Assembly: GCA_964456745.1 (NCBI GenBank)
Contig: CAYWBW010000010.1
Location: 1 to 63,339 of the forward strand
Length of the DNA stretch: 63,339 nucleotides
Direction: 5' to 3'
Origin: CAYWBW01 sp964456745
GTDB lineage: Bacteria > Patescibacteriota > Gracilibacteria > GCA-2401425 > JAJOLG01
The position numbers and the translations under genes were made by a program. Positions 21,880-34,673 of this stretch are shown here, piece after piece. The stretch's first letter is position 1. The number at the start of each line of letters is the position of its first letter. The notes under the pieces are model-generated. The model was given only the letters and a program-made list of their open reading frames with translations, searched no databases and was not told the origin of the DNA.

Positions 21880-23112
21880 GTGAGCGGGAAAAAACTAACA
21901 AGGTTACAGCAATGATTTAATGATTTGGAACAATCGCTTAAGGAAGCTGAGAGTAGATTGTATGCTTGAGATTTTAAGAATTCCGATATTAATGATATGT
22001 CAGAATCTTTTAAAGAAAGATTTAGGATTTTAAAAAAACAGGCTAAAAAGATTAGTCAAGATGTATTAGATGAAGAGAGAAGGAAAGCTGTGCATGATAG
22101 CTTGATTGATGTTTCTAGAGTAATAGGATCACGAGAGGTACAATTAAGGAGGGTTGTTGAGGACTTAACGGCTTGGCCTGAATTAGAAGTGGAAGAAAAA
22201 ACATGAGAATTTTTTTTATGGAATACTATTTTTAAGAAACTTGAACTTGCTGCATCGATATGATTTGATGATGAGGTCTTAGAACATTGTAATAATGCAA
22301 TATGATGAAACTGTTTATGTACAACAACATTGAAAAATAATGATATTTTATTTTCTGGTAAAGATGATTCATGTTCAGGACAAGGTGAAAAATGAGCTGA
22401 CAAAGGATTAAGTGTGCGAATTCCAATTAATTTTGATAATTGAACTCATTTATGAGTGCTTAGATTGTTATTAAAAAAAGGAAAAACTCCCGATGACCTT
22501 GATATGGTGATTATCAATGCTGGAATTGAAGTAATTAGAAAAACAGTAGAGTATCATAGTCAGCGAATTATTTCAACACTTGTTACCTGTAGAGAAGCTT
22601 ATTACGATTTTAGTAATTTTGAGGAAGTGTATAAGTATGCTCATTTATTGGCACATATGTGTCCAAACCCAGAATATATCGTTACAGGTTTTATAGAAAT
22701 ATTGACCAATTCTTATGAGCATTGAGCATTATGAATTACATGTGAAAGAAAATCAGATCTGAAAACTGATCCAAATAATAGTAATGCATGGAAAGATGAG
22801 GTAGACAAGTTGGGCGCTGAGGCCATTAGAGATGGAAAATATGTTTCCATACATGTTAAAAGATTTGCAGATAGGTTGATATTTACAATAAATGATCATT
22901 GACAAGGCTTTCCTCATGAGGATTTTACAGAATTTAAAAGTGAATTATTGAACAAGTGACATTGAATGTGAGTAATGTTAAGCAGGGGTTTATTTGATGG
23001 GCTTGAGTATAATGATATTTGAAATACTGTTACATTAACAGTAATGATTGAAAAAAATGATAAATATCCTGTTTCTTTGCGAAAAATGAAAAAAAAGTCA
23101 TTAAAAAAATAG
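21880..23112 (+). CDS. RsbW/SpoIIAB-like histidine-kinase-fold regulator
   Basis: A 410-residue protein starting at GTG, the first start after an in-frame stop. The N-terminal third is helical. A middle GAF-like region (about 80-240) contains CNNAIGGNCLCTTTLKN. The C-terminal HATPase fold shows the N box GFIEILTNSYEHGAL, the G1 box FTINDHGQGFP and the G2 box KGHGMGVMLSRGLFD, the pattern of RsbW/SpoIIAB-type ATPases rather than of two-component kinases (no phospho-acceptor His box). Such proteins phosphorylate an anti-sigma antagonist. It sits 47 bases before a SpoIIE-type phosphatase, its expected opponent. Confidence 0.85.
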
Positions 23113-23159
23113 AAGATATATCCAATAATTTATAATCAAGTTAATTATTATTTTTTAAA

Positions 23160-26141
23160 ATGCCAGAAATTCCAAATCGAATCGAAGTAAAGAATAAATG
23201 AAAAGTTTCAACATTTTTTAAAGATATTTTTATTAATAAAAAAAAGTTTAGATGAGCAGTTTTAGTACTTTGAATATTTAGTGCCTGATTTGGTATGGTG
23301 AGTTGAAATTTATGGCAAAATTATGAACAGGCTAAATTATTAGAAGATAAAGTTCATCATTTTAATAGTTCAATAGAGTTTATACTTTCGGTTATGAAAA
23401 GTGACTATTCTTCTAAAAGAAAAGAACACAATTTAAGTGATTTGAGAGATTATTTGTTAAGATGAAAAACTAAATTTTCTCATTCTTGAAAAACTTGAGA
23501 TTTACCACCTGATAAAAATTCTGTATTAAATGGAGTATTTTTAAAGGATTTAACAATTTCTTGAACTAGATACTCATTTGAGTATCAGGTTGATAGGTGA
23601 GCTAAAGAGTGCTCAAGTTGTCATGATGATAATATTGGAATGCTTTCTTATGAACAAGATTTATCTGAAGAGTTGAATGCTATTTTAAAAATATCAGCAA
23701 TTGTTTGATCATTAATTTCTTCGATTTTATTTTTACTTTGACTTTATTGATTAAATAATAAAAAAAATTCAATTAAAAATGCAATGTTAATTGAGAGTCT
23801 TTTGCATGAAAAAGAAAAAACACAGAGGCATCTAAACGAAGTAAGAAGTTTAAATCAAGATCTGCAGTGTGAAAGAGATAAGACACAAGGTCATTTAGAT
23901 GAGGCAGTAAAGCTTACTAATGATCTTTCTGACCAGCAAGTTATTATTGTGAACAATGGTATAGATATTGAAAGAAAGATTAAAGAGCTTGAAAGGCTTC
24001 GTAGATTTTTCTCTCAGGCTCCTATTGCTATGTTTAGATTTGTGAGTGTGAATGATGGATTTGAAATGAGTGAATCAAATGAGGCTACATTGAATATGCC
24101 ATGAGAATTTAATCAACTAATAGATAGAGAGTGAAAAAAAGGAAGCAGTCTGAATGAAATTTTTCATAATTGAATTGATAAAGATGATTTTATTAGAAAC
24201 TCAAGAGTTAAAACTTCAAATGTTTATCTATGATGAAAAGTATATAGCGTTCTTTGAGTATGAGATCCGGAATTAAGCTGTATAAATTTTTATTTTTCAG
24301 ATATTACAGAACTTTATAGATTAAGACAATTTCCAAGATATAATATTAATCCACTTTATTCTTTAAGTTTTAATGATGAAGACAAGTTAGTTGCTTCAAC
24401 AATTAATGATCCTTCAATAGAAGCCAAGGAGATTATTGGTAAAACTTCAAATATAGAAAGTGAAATTTTAGCAAATGTAACAGAGAAAGAAATCAGATCT
24501 TTGATTTGAACAAGTGATAAAACTAAAGAATTTGTACTTAAAATTTGAAATGAAACATATAAGTGGTGGTTAAGATGAGTGGAAAATTCTGATGTAGTAC
24601 ATTTTTATAGTAATAATATAACTAGAGAAATAAGTATACTTGCAAGCTTGCTCTCTTCTGAGGAAGAAGAGGCAAGAATAGTGGAAAGAATAAATATTCC
24701 ATGACTTGATCTTGCATTTTATCATCAATCTTTGGATAGATGATCTAAATATTGATGAGATTTTTTGTTTTTTATTCCAACTTTGCAAGAATGAGTGATT
24801 AAATTTGTTATGTGAGATGCTGCGTGAAAGTGACTTGAAGCAGCTTTAATTGTAAATAATATTCGAAGGATAATATTTGAAAATAAAGAGGTGATGAGTT
24901 CTAGGTCTCCTGAAGAAGTGTTAAGAATCATTAATGATAATGTGATTACTTCGCCTAAATGTAAATTTGCAACTTGAGTTTGTGTATTTATTGATTTTAA
25001 TAAATGACAATTGCATATATCAAATGCTTCACATGATTCTCCGATTTTGATTTCATCTGATTTAGATGGTATAAATATGAATGCAAAAACTAGTGGTATG
25101 GCTTTATGAATAGTTAAAGGCTGAATAAAATGATTTAATTATTCTGATAGCTCTCTTTCTAAAAAGCCGGATTTAGATTCTAGATGAAATAAGTGCACAA
25201 AGCTTAAAGTATGAGATAAGATATTAATATTTACAGATTGATTAACTGAAGCAACCAATAGCGAGTGAGTAATGTTTAATTCTGAGAGAGGTGGTAATAA
25301 ATTAAGATTTCATCAGGTGATTGAAGAAAATAAACATTTACCAGCAGAAGAGATAAAGAAAAAGATAATAGATGAAATTGAAATTTGGACTTGAGGTAAA
25401 TGAGTACATGATGATATTATATTATTTATTTTAGAAATTACACCTGAATATAAATCTAATGTATTAAATACCTGTGAGGCAAGGATTAAGACTGCGATTG
25501 TAGATTGAATTGAAGAATTATGATTAAATTCTTCAGAAATATATGATTTATTTATGTTAATGATTGAACAAGAACAAAGAAGTTTGTTTATAATAAAAGA
25601 GAGAGAAAAAGAAATTATTTCACATCAATTAACAGATTCACAAGAATCAGAAGAAAGAATAAGAAAAATATTAGACGGACAAAGGATTAAAATAATATCT
25701 GAGCAATTAAATATTTTTAAGAAAAATTTTCAAAGAAATATAACTACGCAAGCTAAATTTATTACAAAGCAGCTTTCTAATAATGGAAATATGAAAGAAG
25801 TTGATATAGTGAATATGACTAAGATTTTACTTAAGAGAAATATTGATGATCAGATTGAACTCACAGAAAATATATTGAGAGCAAAATTATCCTGACAAAA
25901 AAGTGCTGAATCACAAGAGCTTATATCTAAGGTGCTTAAGAGATTTCAATCAATGCAAGATAAGATAATTTTAGATGCTATTGCAATAGCTTTAGGAAAA
26001 AAAGCTAAAAAGAGAAAGGTTAAGCCAAAAATAGATTATGGATCTTGAAATAATGTTGATTGATTCAAATGAAGAACTGTTTTTAAGAATAGGTGATGAG
26101 CTAATAAGCTTTTAAGAAGGACCTGAAAACGTGGGTTTTAA
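23160..26141 (+). CDS. transmembrane SpoIIE/RsbU-type PP2C phosphatase with sensor domains
   Basis: A 993-residue protein. A first membrane helix (residues ~38-58) and a second (~178-195) enclose an extracytoplasmic sensor carrying ECSSCHDD, a CxxCH motif at 151-155. Then come a coiled coil (~210-285), a PAS-like region (~285-400) and a SpoIIE-type PP2C domain (~515-760): GGDFLFF, MGDAAGKGLEAALI, IFTDGLTEATN and HDDIILF supply the metal-binding Asp residues. A long helical C-terminus ends in a very basic tail (KKAKKRKVKPK). It should dephosphorylate a STAS antagonist in response to an external signal, opposing the kinase encoded just upstream. Confidence 0.9.
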
Positions 26142-26210
26142 ATTTATTAATTAATTTTGTTTAATACAAAATTATTGTATTTTTAAGATTTGTAAATTAT
26201 CATATCTTCA

Positions 26211-27167
26211 ATGAGAGATAATATTTATTTTTGGCATTGAAACCCTTTTTTATTAAAAGAAAAAGAGAATTATTGGAAGAGTAGTTTTATTGAAAAAAAT
26301 GGTGATATGAATTCAGAGATGTTTGATTGAAATGAGATTAATGTGAAAGACGTAGTTAATTCGATTTGCGCACTTGCATTTATGTGAGATAAGAGGCTGA
26401 TTTTTATAAAAAATGTTCCGGCTGGATCATTGGATAAAAAGATGAATGAAAAGTCAGTTGAAGTTTTATTGCATTGATTATCAAAATTTCCAAAAAGTAA
26501 TATTGTTATTTTTATTTCACCAAAACCTGATAAGAGAACTAAAATTTATAAGGAAATTATTAAAATTTCAAAAATTGAAGATTTGAGCATTTCTGATACA
26601 AAAATGCTACCTTGGGCAAAAGAATACGCAAAAAGGAAGTGAATTAATATTTCAAGCGATTTAATCTCTAGGCTTATAAATTTAACTTGATTTGATCTTT
26701 ATAAAATATCAAATGAACTTAAAAAACTTTCAATTTATAGAGATTGAGCTGAGATAAAAAAGGAGGATTTATCTACATTAATTGAAAATACTTCTGAGAT
26801 AAATATTTTTAAAATTACCAATTTAATAGCAAGTTGAAAAAAAGCAGAGGCTTTAAGCGAGTTGCAAAATATTATCACATGAGGTGAAGACATAGTTTAT
26901 GTTTTTAATCTTATTGTCAGACAGGTTAGACTTTTGTTATTTGTTTTTGAAATAAAAGATAAGGATTCATCTTATATTGCAAGGGAGCTAAAAATAGCAC
27001 CATTTGTTGCTTCAACATTAAAAGGTCAGGTGAAAAATTTTAAACTAGAAAAACTTCTTCAAATGCATGAAAACATTTATAATATTGATAAAGGATTTAA
27101 AACTTGAAAAATTAAATGAAATAATGCTTTGGCATTAGAAATTGAGAGAGGAGTGATTTTATTGTAG
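26211..27167 (+). CDS. holA: DNA polymerase III delta subunit
   Basis: A 318-residue protein of HolA length and layout: an N-terminal AAA+-like fold without a working Walker A (IYFWHGNPFLLKEKENYW), KRLIFIKNVPAG, NIVIFISPKPDKRTKIYK, then LPWAKEYAKRKGINIS, LINLTGFDLYKISNELKKL and a C-terminal helical collar domain (LIVRQVRLLLFVFEIKDKD...APFVASTLKGQ). Delta opens the beta clamp within the clamp loader. 69 bases separate it from the phosphatase gene. Confidence 0.88.
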
Positions 27168-27340
27168 TGTTTTTTTAATGTTTATTAATGTTTTTTAATG
27201 CTCAGTATGTAATATGGTAGTTTGGATTTGCTGTATAAATTTTTAATTTTTAATTTATTTATATTTATTAAAAAATATATTTGACAAATAGTATAATATA
27301 TATAAATTTTACATCCTGTTTATAATTTATTAAAAAATAT

Positions 27341-28723
27341 ATGAAAAAAAATAATGAAAGTGCACAAATTTTGGAAAAACAATTAGATAAAATGAATTTT
27401 AGTTTATGATTATTAAACAGAAATCTGGATAATCAACAAGAATTTCGAAGATTATTATTAGAAATATTAGAAAATAAAATGTCTAATGAAAATTTAGATA
27501 ATTTTAAAACTTCAGATGTTTGAAAATTTATAGAATCAGAGTATAATGAGTTTCAACCAAAATTATGAGCATTATTAGATAATTACTGGTTTTTTAAAGA
27601 TGTTTTTTCTAGTGAGTGAGCCAGCAAGGAAGATCAATGTTGAGATATTTTTTGAGCTGAATTTAAAATACGATCAAGTCTTATAATTTATAGTTTAAAG
27701 TCTTTAACTAAAAAAGACGTTGAATATATGAAATTACTATGATTTGAGAATGTATTTCATTTTTATAACAATTTTGATTTTATCAATGAATTAAATAAAG
27801 GGTTTTGTTCGAATACTATTACAATGACACAGAAATTGTTTAGAGAACATCCTTTATCTAAAGAAGATAGTGCTGAGATGTCTAAAAAAAGTAAATTTAT
27901 AGAACGACTGTCTGAAGAAAAAAATAATATTTATAATGTTTTATTAGAAATTCAGAATAAATTGCTATTGTTATTATCAAATAGTGCAAATCATGTTTCA
28001 GATATCGATGCAAGTAGAAAGGAAACTGCTAGCAAATTACTAGTTGAGATAATGGACCTTGTTAAAGTTTATCATGAAACTATAGTTTACCGTGTTTTGA
28101 GAAAAAAAGATAAAATGAGTCAGCTTTGAATTGATATACAAGAACCTATTGTTATTGTTAAAAAACAACAAGTAGCAAGCAGTATAACAGAAAAAAGAAT
28201 AATGTCTCAAGTGCAAATCGAAAGTATTAAAAATAATATAAAAAGTCTAAGTCCTGAAGATAAATTAAAAAAATTAATAAATTATATTGAAAATGGAAGT
28301 TTTGATGTAACAATAACAAAAAGAGTTATTGATAGAGTTTTAGCAAGTGATTTTCATACTGTTTCAAAATTATCTAATACAATTAGACACTCGGCCTTGT
28401 CTTATAGTGTAAAATTGATACTTGTTAATCATTTTATTAAAATATGACAATCAAAGGATGTGTTAAGTTTATTAGAGCAAAATAAGTCATGTATGAGTTG
28501 AGAAATTGGAATTAGATTTGCAAATTATTTATGAAATTTTGTTGATATTGATGATATTGAAAAATTATTATATTGTGTTTGAAATAATAAAGAATTTTGA
28601 ATTATATTTATATCTAATTTAGTTAAAAGATTGAAGATTGAAGAATTACATGAATTTTATAATAAATTATCTCCTGGTTTATTGATTAAATCATTGATTT
28701 TGAATCAATTAATAACTAATTAG
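27341..28723 (+). CDS. hypothetical helical protein, 460 aa
   Basis: No signal peptide or membrane segment. It is rich in Leu, Lys, Asn and Glu, with almost no predicted beta structure by eye. Features include a long helix (FIERLSEEKNNIYNVLLEIQ), LSPEDKLKKLINYIENG and an Armadillo/HEAT-like C-terminal third with repeated leucine helices (IEKLLYCVGNN, LHEFYNKLSPGLLIKSL). It resembles the unknown gene at 1049 in style only. Function unknown. Confidence 0.8.
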
Positions 28724-28803
28724 CAATAAAAAATTATTTCAGTCTTGCAATTACATATAAAATATGTTATAGTATAATGAATTAATAATTTAACAATTTA
28801 AAA

Positions 28804-30582
28804 ATGAAAAATAAAAAAATTCAAGTTACGGTGTTTGTTTGTATGGCGATAGTTGCGATATGAGCTTTTTTATTACAAAATCCTAATAATGAAAATCATG
28901 ATAACTTCTGAGCATCAATTTATAGTATGCAGACAGATTGTGATGGAGAAGTTCAGTCTTTTTCATGAAGTTATGATCCAATGAATTTATTGGCATGATG
29001 AAGTGTTAATTCTTTTGAATCCGTAGCAATGTGATTTTGGGTAAATGCATGTGAGGAGCCTACTAATTACGATTTTAATTGGCATATTAATGCAGGGGCT
29101 ACTGATACAGTTTGAACCTGACCTGATTGAGCATCTGATGGTGATTTATATTTATATACTGAGTCTAGTAAATATTCAGAAGATACTTATAGGATTACTA
29201 ATAATAGTTTTACAACTTATCCTGTAGAGGCTATTTTGCTTAGCCCTATAATGGATTTTGACGATAAAGTGATTAAATTGACATTTGATTATAGTATATA
29301 CTGAGTGTCTGATAACAATGATCGTATTAGTGAATACTGAACCGTTTTTAATGTAGCTGCTAAGAAAAAATGAGACTCTAGTGATTGGGAAGATAAATTT
29401 ACAATAAGTAATACTAGATTTGAGATAAGAGCTGATGGTTCAATAAAAAAATGGTTTAAATGAGAAGTTAAGATTAATTCTAATCTTTATGATCAATTAC
29501 AGTTTAAGGTAACAGCTGGTTCTTACTTTAGTGATATAGCCATTGATGGTGTTAAAATTGAAATAGTAGATAATGATAGACCTGATTATGCTTCAGCTGA
29601 GCAGGATAAAGGTATATGTATATTTGAAGATGAAAGTGGTAATAGTTTACTCAGTGAGTCGGATTTAAATTTAATTGCTGATCAAATAAATAGTTTAACA
29701 TTAGGTACTGATATAGTAGCTGAGGTTGATGGCATTAATTATAATATTTTGTTAACTAAAATAGGTGATTCAGAAGAAGAGGTGGCAGAAGATAGACCTG
29801 ACTGAACATCATGTGTAGGTTGAGATGTGACTGGAGATTGATTACTTAATTCAAATGATACCATGATTGTTTCATTTGAAATTACTGATCGATGATGACC
29901 TATTGTTGTATCTAGCTTGGGAACATGAGATGATCTTCTTAAAAGGGCAGATGTGTTCCCTTTATGAAATTCTGATTGACTGATTAATGATGACGATACT
30001 GCTCTTTTAGGACAATTAGAAGATTGAAATTATACTCCATTGTGTTCAGATGCATTACAAGTTGTTTCAGATACAGCACCGTCATTAGATTGTGGATTTG
30101 AACAATGAGATTTATGTAATTGGGTTAATAATAATTTTCATTCACAAACATGATCAACTAGATCAGTTAATACTTGACCAAGCAGCGCTAAAGTTTGAGA
30201 ATATTATGTTTTCTTAGAAGCTTCGATAAATACATTTGATTCATTGTGAGTTAGAGCAGATTATGATACTATTGCAGAAGCTACTTTGACTAGTCCTTCG
30301 ATTTCTGTGTTAACCAGTCCTGTAATAAGTTTTAATTATAATATGTATTGAGCAGCTATTGGTTCCTTATTGGTTGAGGTGTCAGATGATGGTGCAAATA
30401 CTTGGACTGCAATCAAAACTATTGAATGAAATAAAGGTGATTGATGGAATAATTCTGTTATTACACTTGATGATGATTATCAATTTAAAAATATTGTCAT
30501 TAGGTTTACAGCTAAATCTAAAACAGGTAGTTCTAGCTTTAGAGGTGATATTGCTATTGATAATCTAAGAGTTAGTTATTAA
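28804..30582 (+). CDS. secreted protein with dockerin-like and MAM-like modules
   Basis: A 592-residue protein. The signal peptide (VFVCMAIVAIGAFLL) is followed by an N-terminal beta-rich, jelly-roll-like domain (~70-265). Two calcium-loop repeats of dockerin type I character follow (DVTGDGLLNSND at about 341 and NSDGLINDDDTALL). A C-terminal domain starts LDCGFEQGDLCNWVNNN and continues with NTGPSSAKVGEYYVFLEAS, a good match to the start of MAM/choice-of-anchor-J adhesion domains. It is probably exported and held in a surface complex or used for attachment. The modules are more certain than any partner or ligand. Confidence 0.8.
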
Positions 30583-30804
30583 TTATAAATGAAGCAAATT
30601 AATTAGCTAAAATATTTAATAAAATAAGATCAACGCTACGAAGTAAATAAAATCAAAACAATCTTTTAAATTACTTAATTTTAAATTAAAAATCTATTTT
30701 AAATTTTAAATTAAAACTTTTAAATTATCCACCATTATACAAAATAACCACAAATCATTACATAAAAAATCACAATTCAATTTGGGAATTGTTCTATAAA
30801 CCTT

Positions 30805-30879
<75 letters not shown>

Positions 30880-30884
30880 TTATT

Positions 30885-33002
30885 TTATAAAATCCAATGA
30901 AGTCTATCTTTTTTGGCTTTTAAATCAAGTTTATTTTATTCATAGCCTCTATCTTCTTTAATCTTCTTAACAATACCACTTGGAGCAATAGAATATTTTT
31001 CAAATTCCATGGAAAAAGCAGCTCTTCAGGAAGAAATAGATCTAAGTTCTGTTACATATCCAAACATTTCAGATAGAGGTACACTAGCCTTGATAACTTT
31101 AGCCATTCATTGTTCATATGTTTCACTTATTATTCATCTTTTAGAAGAAATATTTCACATTACATCTCACATATAGTCTTCAGGGGTTGTAACTTCAACT
31201 GCCATAATTGGTTCAAGTAAAACAGGTTTTGCTTTTTTTGCTCAGTTCTTAAATGCAATAGAAGCAGCTAATTTAAATGCAAGCTCAGATGAATCAACAT
31301 CATGGTATGATCAATCAAGAAGTATTACTTTTACATCCACTACTGGGTAACCAGCAACTACTCATTTTGTTAATGCTTCTTTAAGTCATTTTTCTACTGC
31401 TGGAATGTATTCTTTAGGTATTCTTCATCAAACAACTTTATCTACAAATTCAAATCATTTACCTGGATTTGGTTCAACTGTCATTATTACATGACCGTAT
31501 TGACCTCTACCTCAAGTTTGCTTTGAGTATTTCTCTTCAGCTTCAACCTCTAATTGAATTGTTTCTCTAAAAGCAACTTGAGGTTCTCATATGTTTGCTT
31601 CAACTTTAAATTCTCTCTTCATTCTATCAACTAAAATATCTAGATGTAGCTCTCACATTCATGATATAATTGTTTGATTTGTTTCTTCGTCAGATTTTAC
31701 ATTAAATGTAGGATCTTCTTCTCTAAGTTTTCAAAGAGCTTGTCACATTTTATCTTGATCAGCTTTTGTTTTAGGTTCAATTGAAATACTTATTACTGTT
31801 TCCGGAAATGTCATTGATTCTAACACTATTTGATGTTTTTCATCACACAAAGTATCTCATGTTTTTGTGTTTTTAAGTCATATTACAGCTCCGATGTCTC
31901 ATGCTCCAATTTCATCAACTTCTTCTCTAGAATTAGAATGCATTTTTACAAGTCTTCAAATTCTTTCTTTCGTTCATGTATTGGGGTTGTATACATAACT
32001 TCAAGAAATAAGTTTTCATGAATAAACTCTAACAAATGTTAATCTTCATACAAATGGATCAGTAGCAATTTTAAATGCTAAAGCCGAAGATGCTTGTCCG
32101 TCTTCAGGTTTTCTAGTTAATTTCTTTTCTTCATCTCTTACATCTGTTCAAACAATTTCTCAAACATCAAGAGGTGATGGGAGATAGTCTGAAGCTCCAT
32201 CTAATGCAAATTGTACTCATATATTTTGAAGAGCTGATCAGCAAAGTACTGGGTAAAAGTCTCATCCTACTGTTGCTTTTCTTATTACTCTTTTAATTTC
32301 TTCTTTAGTTATTTCATTTCATTCAAGATAGTCTTCCATAAATTTTTCATCTTCTTCAGCAAGTGCTTCAATTAATATTGTTTTATGTTCTTCAACTTTA
32401 CTCTTCATGTCTTCAGGAATATCTATTTCAATAATATTTTCTCAGAATTTTCATTCAAATTTATAAGCTTTGTTTTCAATTATATCAACCAGTCATGCAA
32501 AAGTGCTATCTGCTCAAATTGGAAGCTGAATTGCATATGCTTTTTTAGAAAGTCTTTGGTGAATAGTTCAAAGTGACATGTAGAAATCTCATCACATTTT
32601 ATCCATTTTATTAACAAAACAGATTCGAGGTACTTTATATTTATCAGCTTGTCTCCAAACAGTTTCAGATTGAGGTTCAACTCACATCGCTCAGTCAAAT
32701 ACGGCTATTCAGCCATCGAGAACCCTGAGAGATCTTTCAACTTCAACAGTAAAATCCACATGGCCAGGAGTATCAATAATATTAATAGTATTATCTTTCC
32801 ATTTACATTGTGTAGCAGCTGAAGTAATTGTAATACCTCTTTCTTTCTCTTGTTCCATCCAGTCCATTGTTCATTCTCAATCATGAGTTTCTCATATTTT
32901 GTGTATTCTACCTGCGTAAAAAAGCACTCTTTCAGTAAAAGTTGTTTTTCAGGCATCAATATGAGCTATGATTCATATATTCCTTAAATTTGTAAGATCC
33001 AT
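30885..33002 (-). CDS. fusA: elongation factor G
   Basis: A 705-residue protein. The G1 region reads IIAHIDAGKTTFTERVLFYAG (Gly = UGA), G2 RGITITSAATQC and G3 DTPGHVDFTVEVERSLRVLDG, followed by domains II-V. The C-terminus, including AIEFEKYSIAPSGIVKKIK, is normal. The GTPase drives tRNA-mRNA translocation and, with RRF, ribosome recycling. rpsL, rpsG and tufA, its common neighbours, are not adjacent. The initiator tRNA lies 5 bases past its stop, suggesting possible co-transcription. Confidence 0.98.
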
Positions 33003-33165
33003 GTTTATTTGGTTATTTTTTTATTAAAAGTCCAAGAAATATTATTAATTTTACTTTTAATGTAAAGGGGAATGGGTGAATTTTGAGTAATTCTTAGTTG
33101 AAATTGATGGGTTGGAATATTTGTGTAGATTTGGTTTTTGTATTTTTGACTGTTTATTTAAGCTA

Positions 33166-33193
33166 TTGACATACATATTAATATATGTATTAT
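33166..33193 (+). promoter_or_regulatory. promoter with overlapping dyad
   Basis: TTGACA is followed after 16 bases by TATTAT. The spacer is filled by a near-perfect palindrome (ATACATATTAATATATGTAT, 33171-33190). The gene at 33206 starts soon after. A dyad inside the spacer is a classic place for a repressor, although the composition makes chance palindromes likelier. Confidence 0.45.
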
Positions 33194-33205
33194 TAGATAT
33201 AATTT

Positions 33206-34567
33206 ATGGATAAAATTAATAATAAAGATAAACGTAGAGATGATGTGACTGATTTATGAGTAAATCAAGATAAATTTGAATGCATTAATCGAAGTTCAAT
33301 AATAAATTTGGATCTACAGCTTGAGTTTATGTGTAAAGCATATGGTGTTTTAAAAAATGAAAAAATTCCTAAAATGGAAAGAATTGTTAAAACTCAGATT
33401 TTATTCAATGAATTGGTTTCTAAATTGCCAATTGAAGTGTTAGAAAATCGATATCCAGAATTTATAAATAGTCTTTGGTGAGAGCATGATCCGTCTAGAA
33501 TGAGAGAGGAAATTGAAAAATGTTGATATCCTGTTATTGATTTGAAAGGAAATGTGGATTGAGATTGTGGTGGATATTGAGTGTGATCGTTACTTACACA
33601 TTTTGATTATAATGAATGATACTATTTACAAATCAAAGGTCTTATAGAATTTTTAAGTAAAAATGATATTAGCATAACTACATTTACATCGGATGAGTCT
33701 AAAATTAATATTATCAAAGGCAATGGTGAGACTGCTGAGCTTGGAATTTGTTCAGAAGTTGATAAAATATTGCAAAACATTCGTTTAGTATTAAATACTC
33801 CAATTCCTGTAGAAATAATAAATCTTGCAGGGCATTCTACTATGTTACATCATGAATGATGGTGCGTACTTATATTAGTTCCTGATGATAAGTGGCTAAT
33901 TTATTTTTCTGAATGGTGATATGGAAAGTTTTATCCTCAATTTGGTCATGCACTTATAAAAAAAACTGATAATGATAAATTTGAAAAAAATACATTATTG
34001 CATGAAGATAACCATGCTTTACATAGTAATTTTGAAGATTTATCTAATCTTTATGAATTTCAGATGAAAATTGAATCTATTGCTTTTGCTATATGAAAAA
34101 ATTTTGATCATAACTTAGCTATTTTAGAAGTTTGAAAATTTATTGATCATATCAAATGAGAATTATTTGCAAATTTCGATTTACTTGTAAAATGAAAATT
34201 GCGTACAGAGTTTTATTATTACAGAAAGATTTTATTAATATTACACGAATCTTCAATTTGTTCGGATTTTTCTTTAGAAAGAAAAAGATTATCAATTGAA
34301 ATGATGAATGTATTTATGAACAGTATGTTTAGATATTTAGAAAGATTGGATATATTAATTAAATTATCAAAAAAGATTTGAAAACTTGAGATGTTAAGAG
34401 TTTTAATATTATATTTTAAGCCTAGTCAAATTTGAAAAATTGAGCAATATTTTAGAATAAAATTATGAAAATCAACATACATTTCATTAGTTGATGAGTG
34501 TAAAAATGAGGAATTTATGTTTAAAGAATATAATTTATATTTAAATTTTGATCAATATTTTTCATAG
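33206..34567 (+). CDS. hypothetical protein with possible cysteine-peptidase motif
   Basis: A 453-residue soluble protein. Near residue 118 it has VDGDCGGYGVGSLLTH, which looks like the Cys loop of papain-fold peptidases (OTU enzymes have DGNC). About 80 residues on comes NLAGHSTMLHHEGWCVLIL, a possible catalytic-His strand, then DDKWLIYFSEWGYG. The Cys-then-His order and spacing fit a papain-like fold, but no family is certain and the third catalytic residue is unassigned. The remainder is helical. The promoter appears repressible. It could be an effector or self-processing protein; that is inference only. Confidence 0.75.
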
Positions 34568-34673
34568 TTTGTTATTTATTAATTATAAAATATAATTTAT
34601 TTTAGTAAGATAGATTCACAAAAAATAAAATAAAAGTATATACTCATATTGATGTGAAAATAATTATTTTATC

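Noticed and set aside
27280..27300. TTGACA followed by TATAAT as a promoter for the gene at 27341
   Set aside because: The two hexamers are only 5 bases apart, too close to be used together; a promoter with another -35 is possible but not evident.
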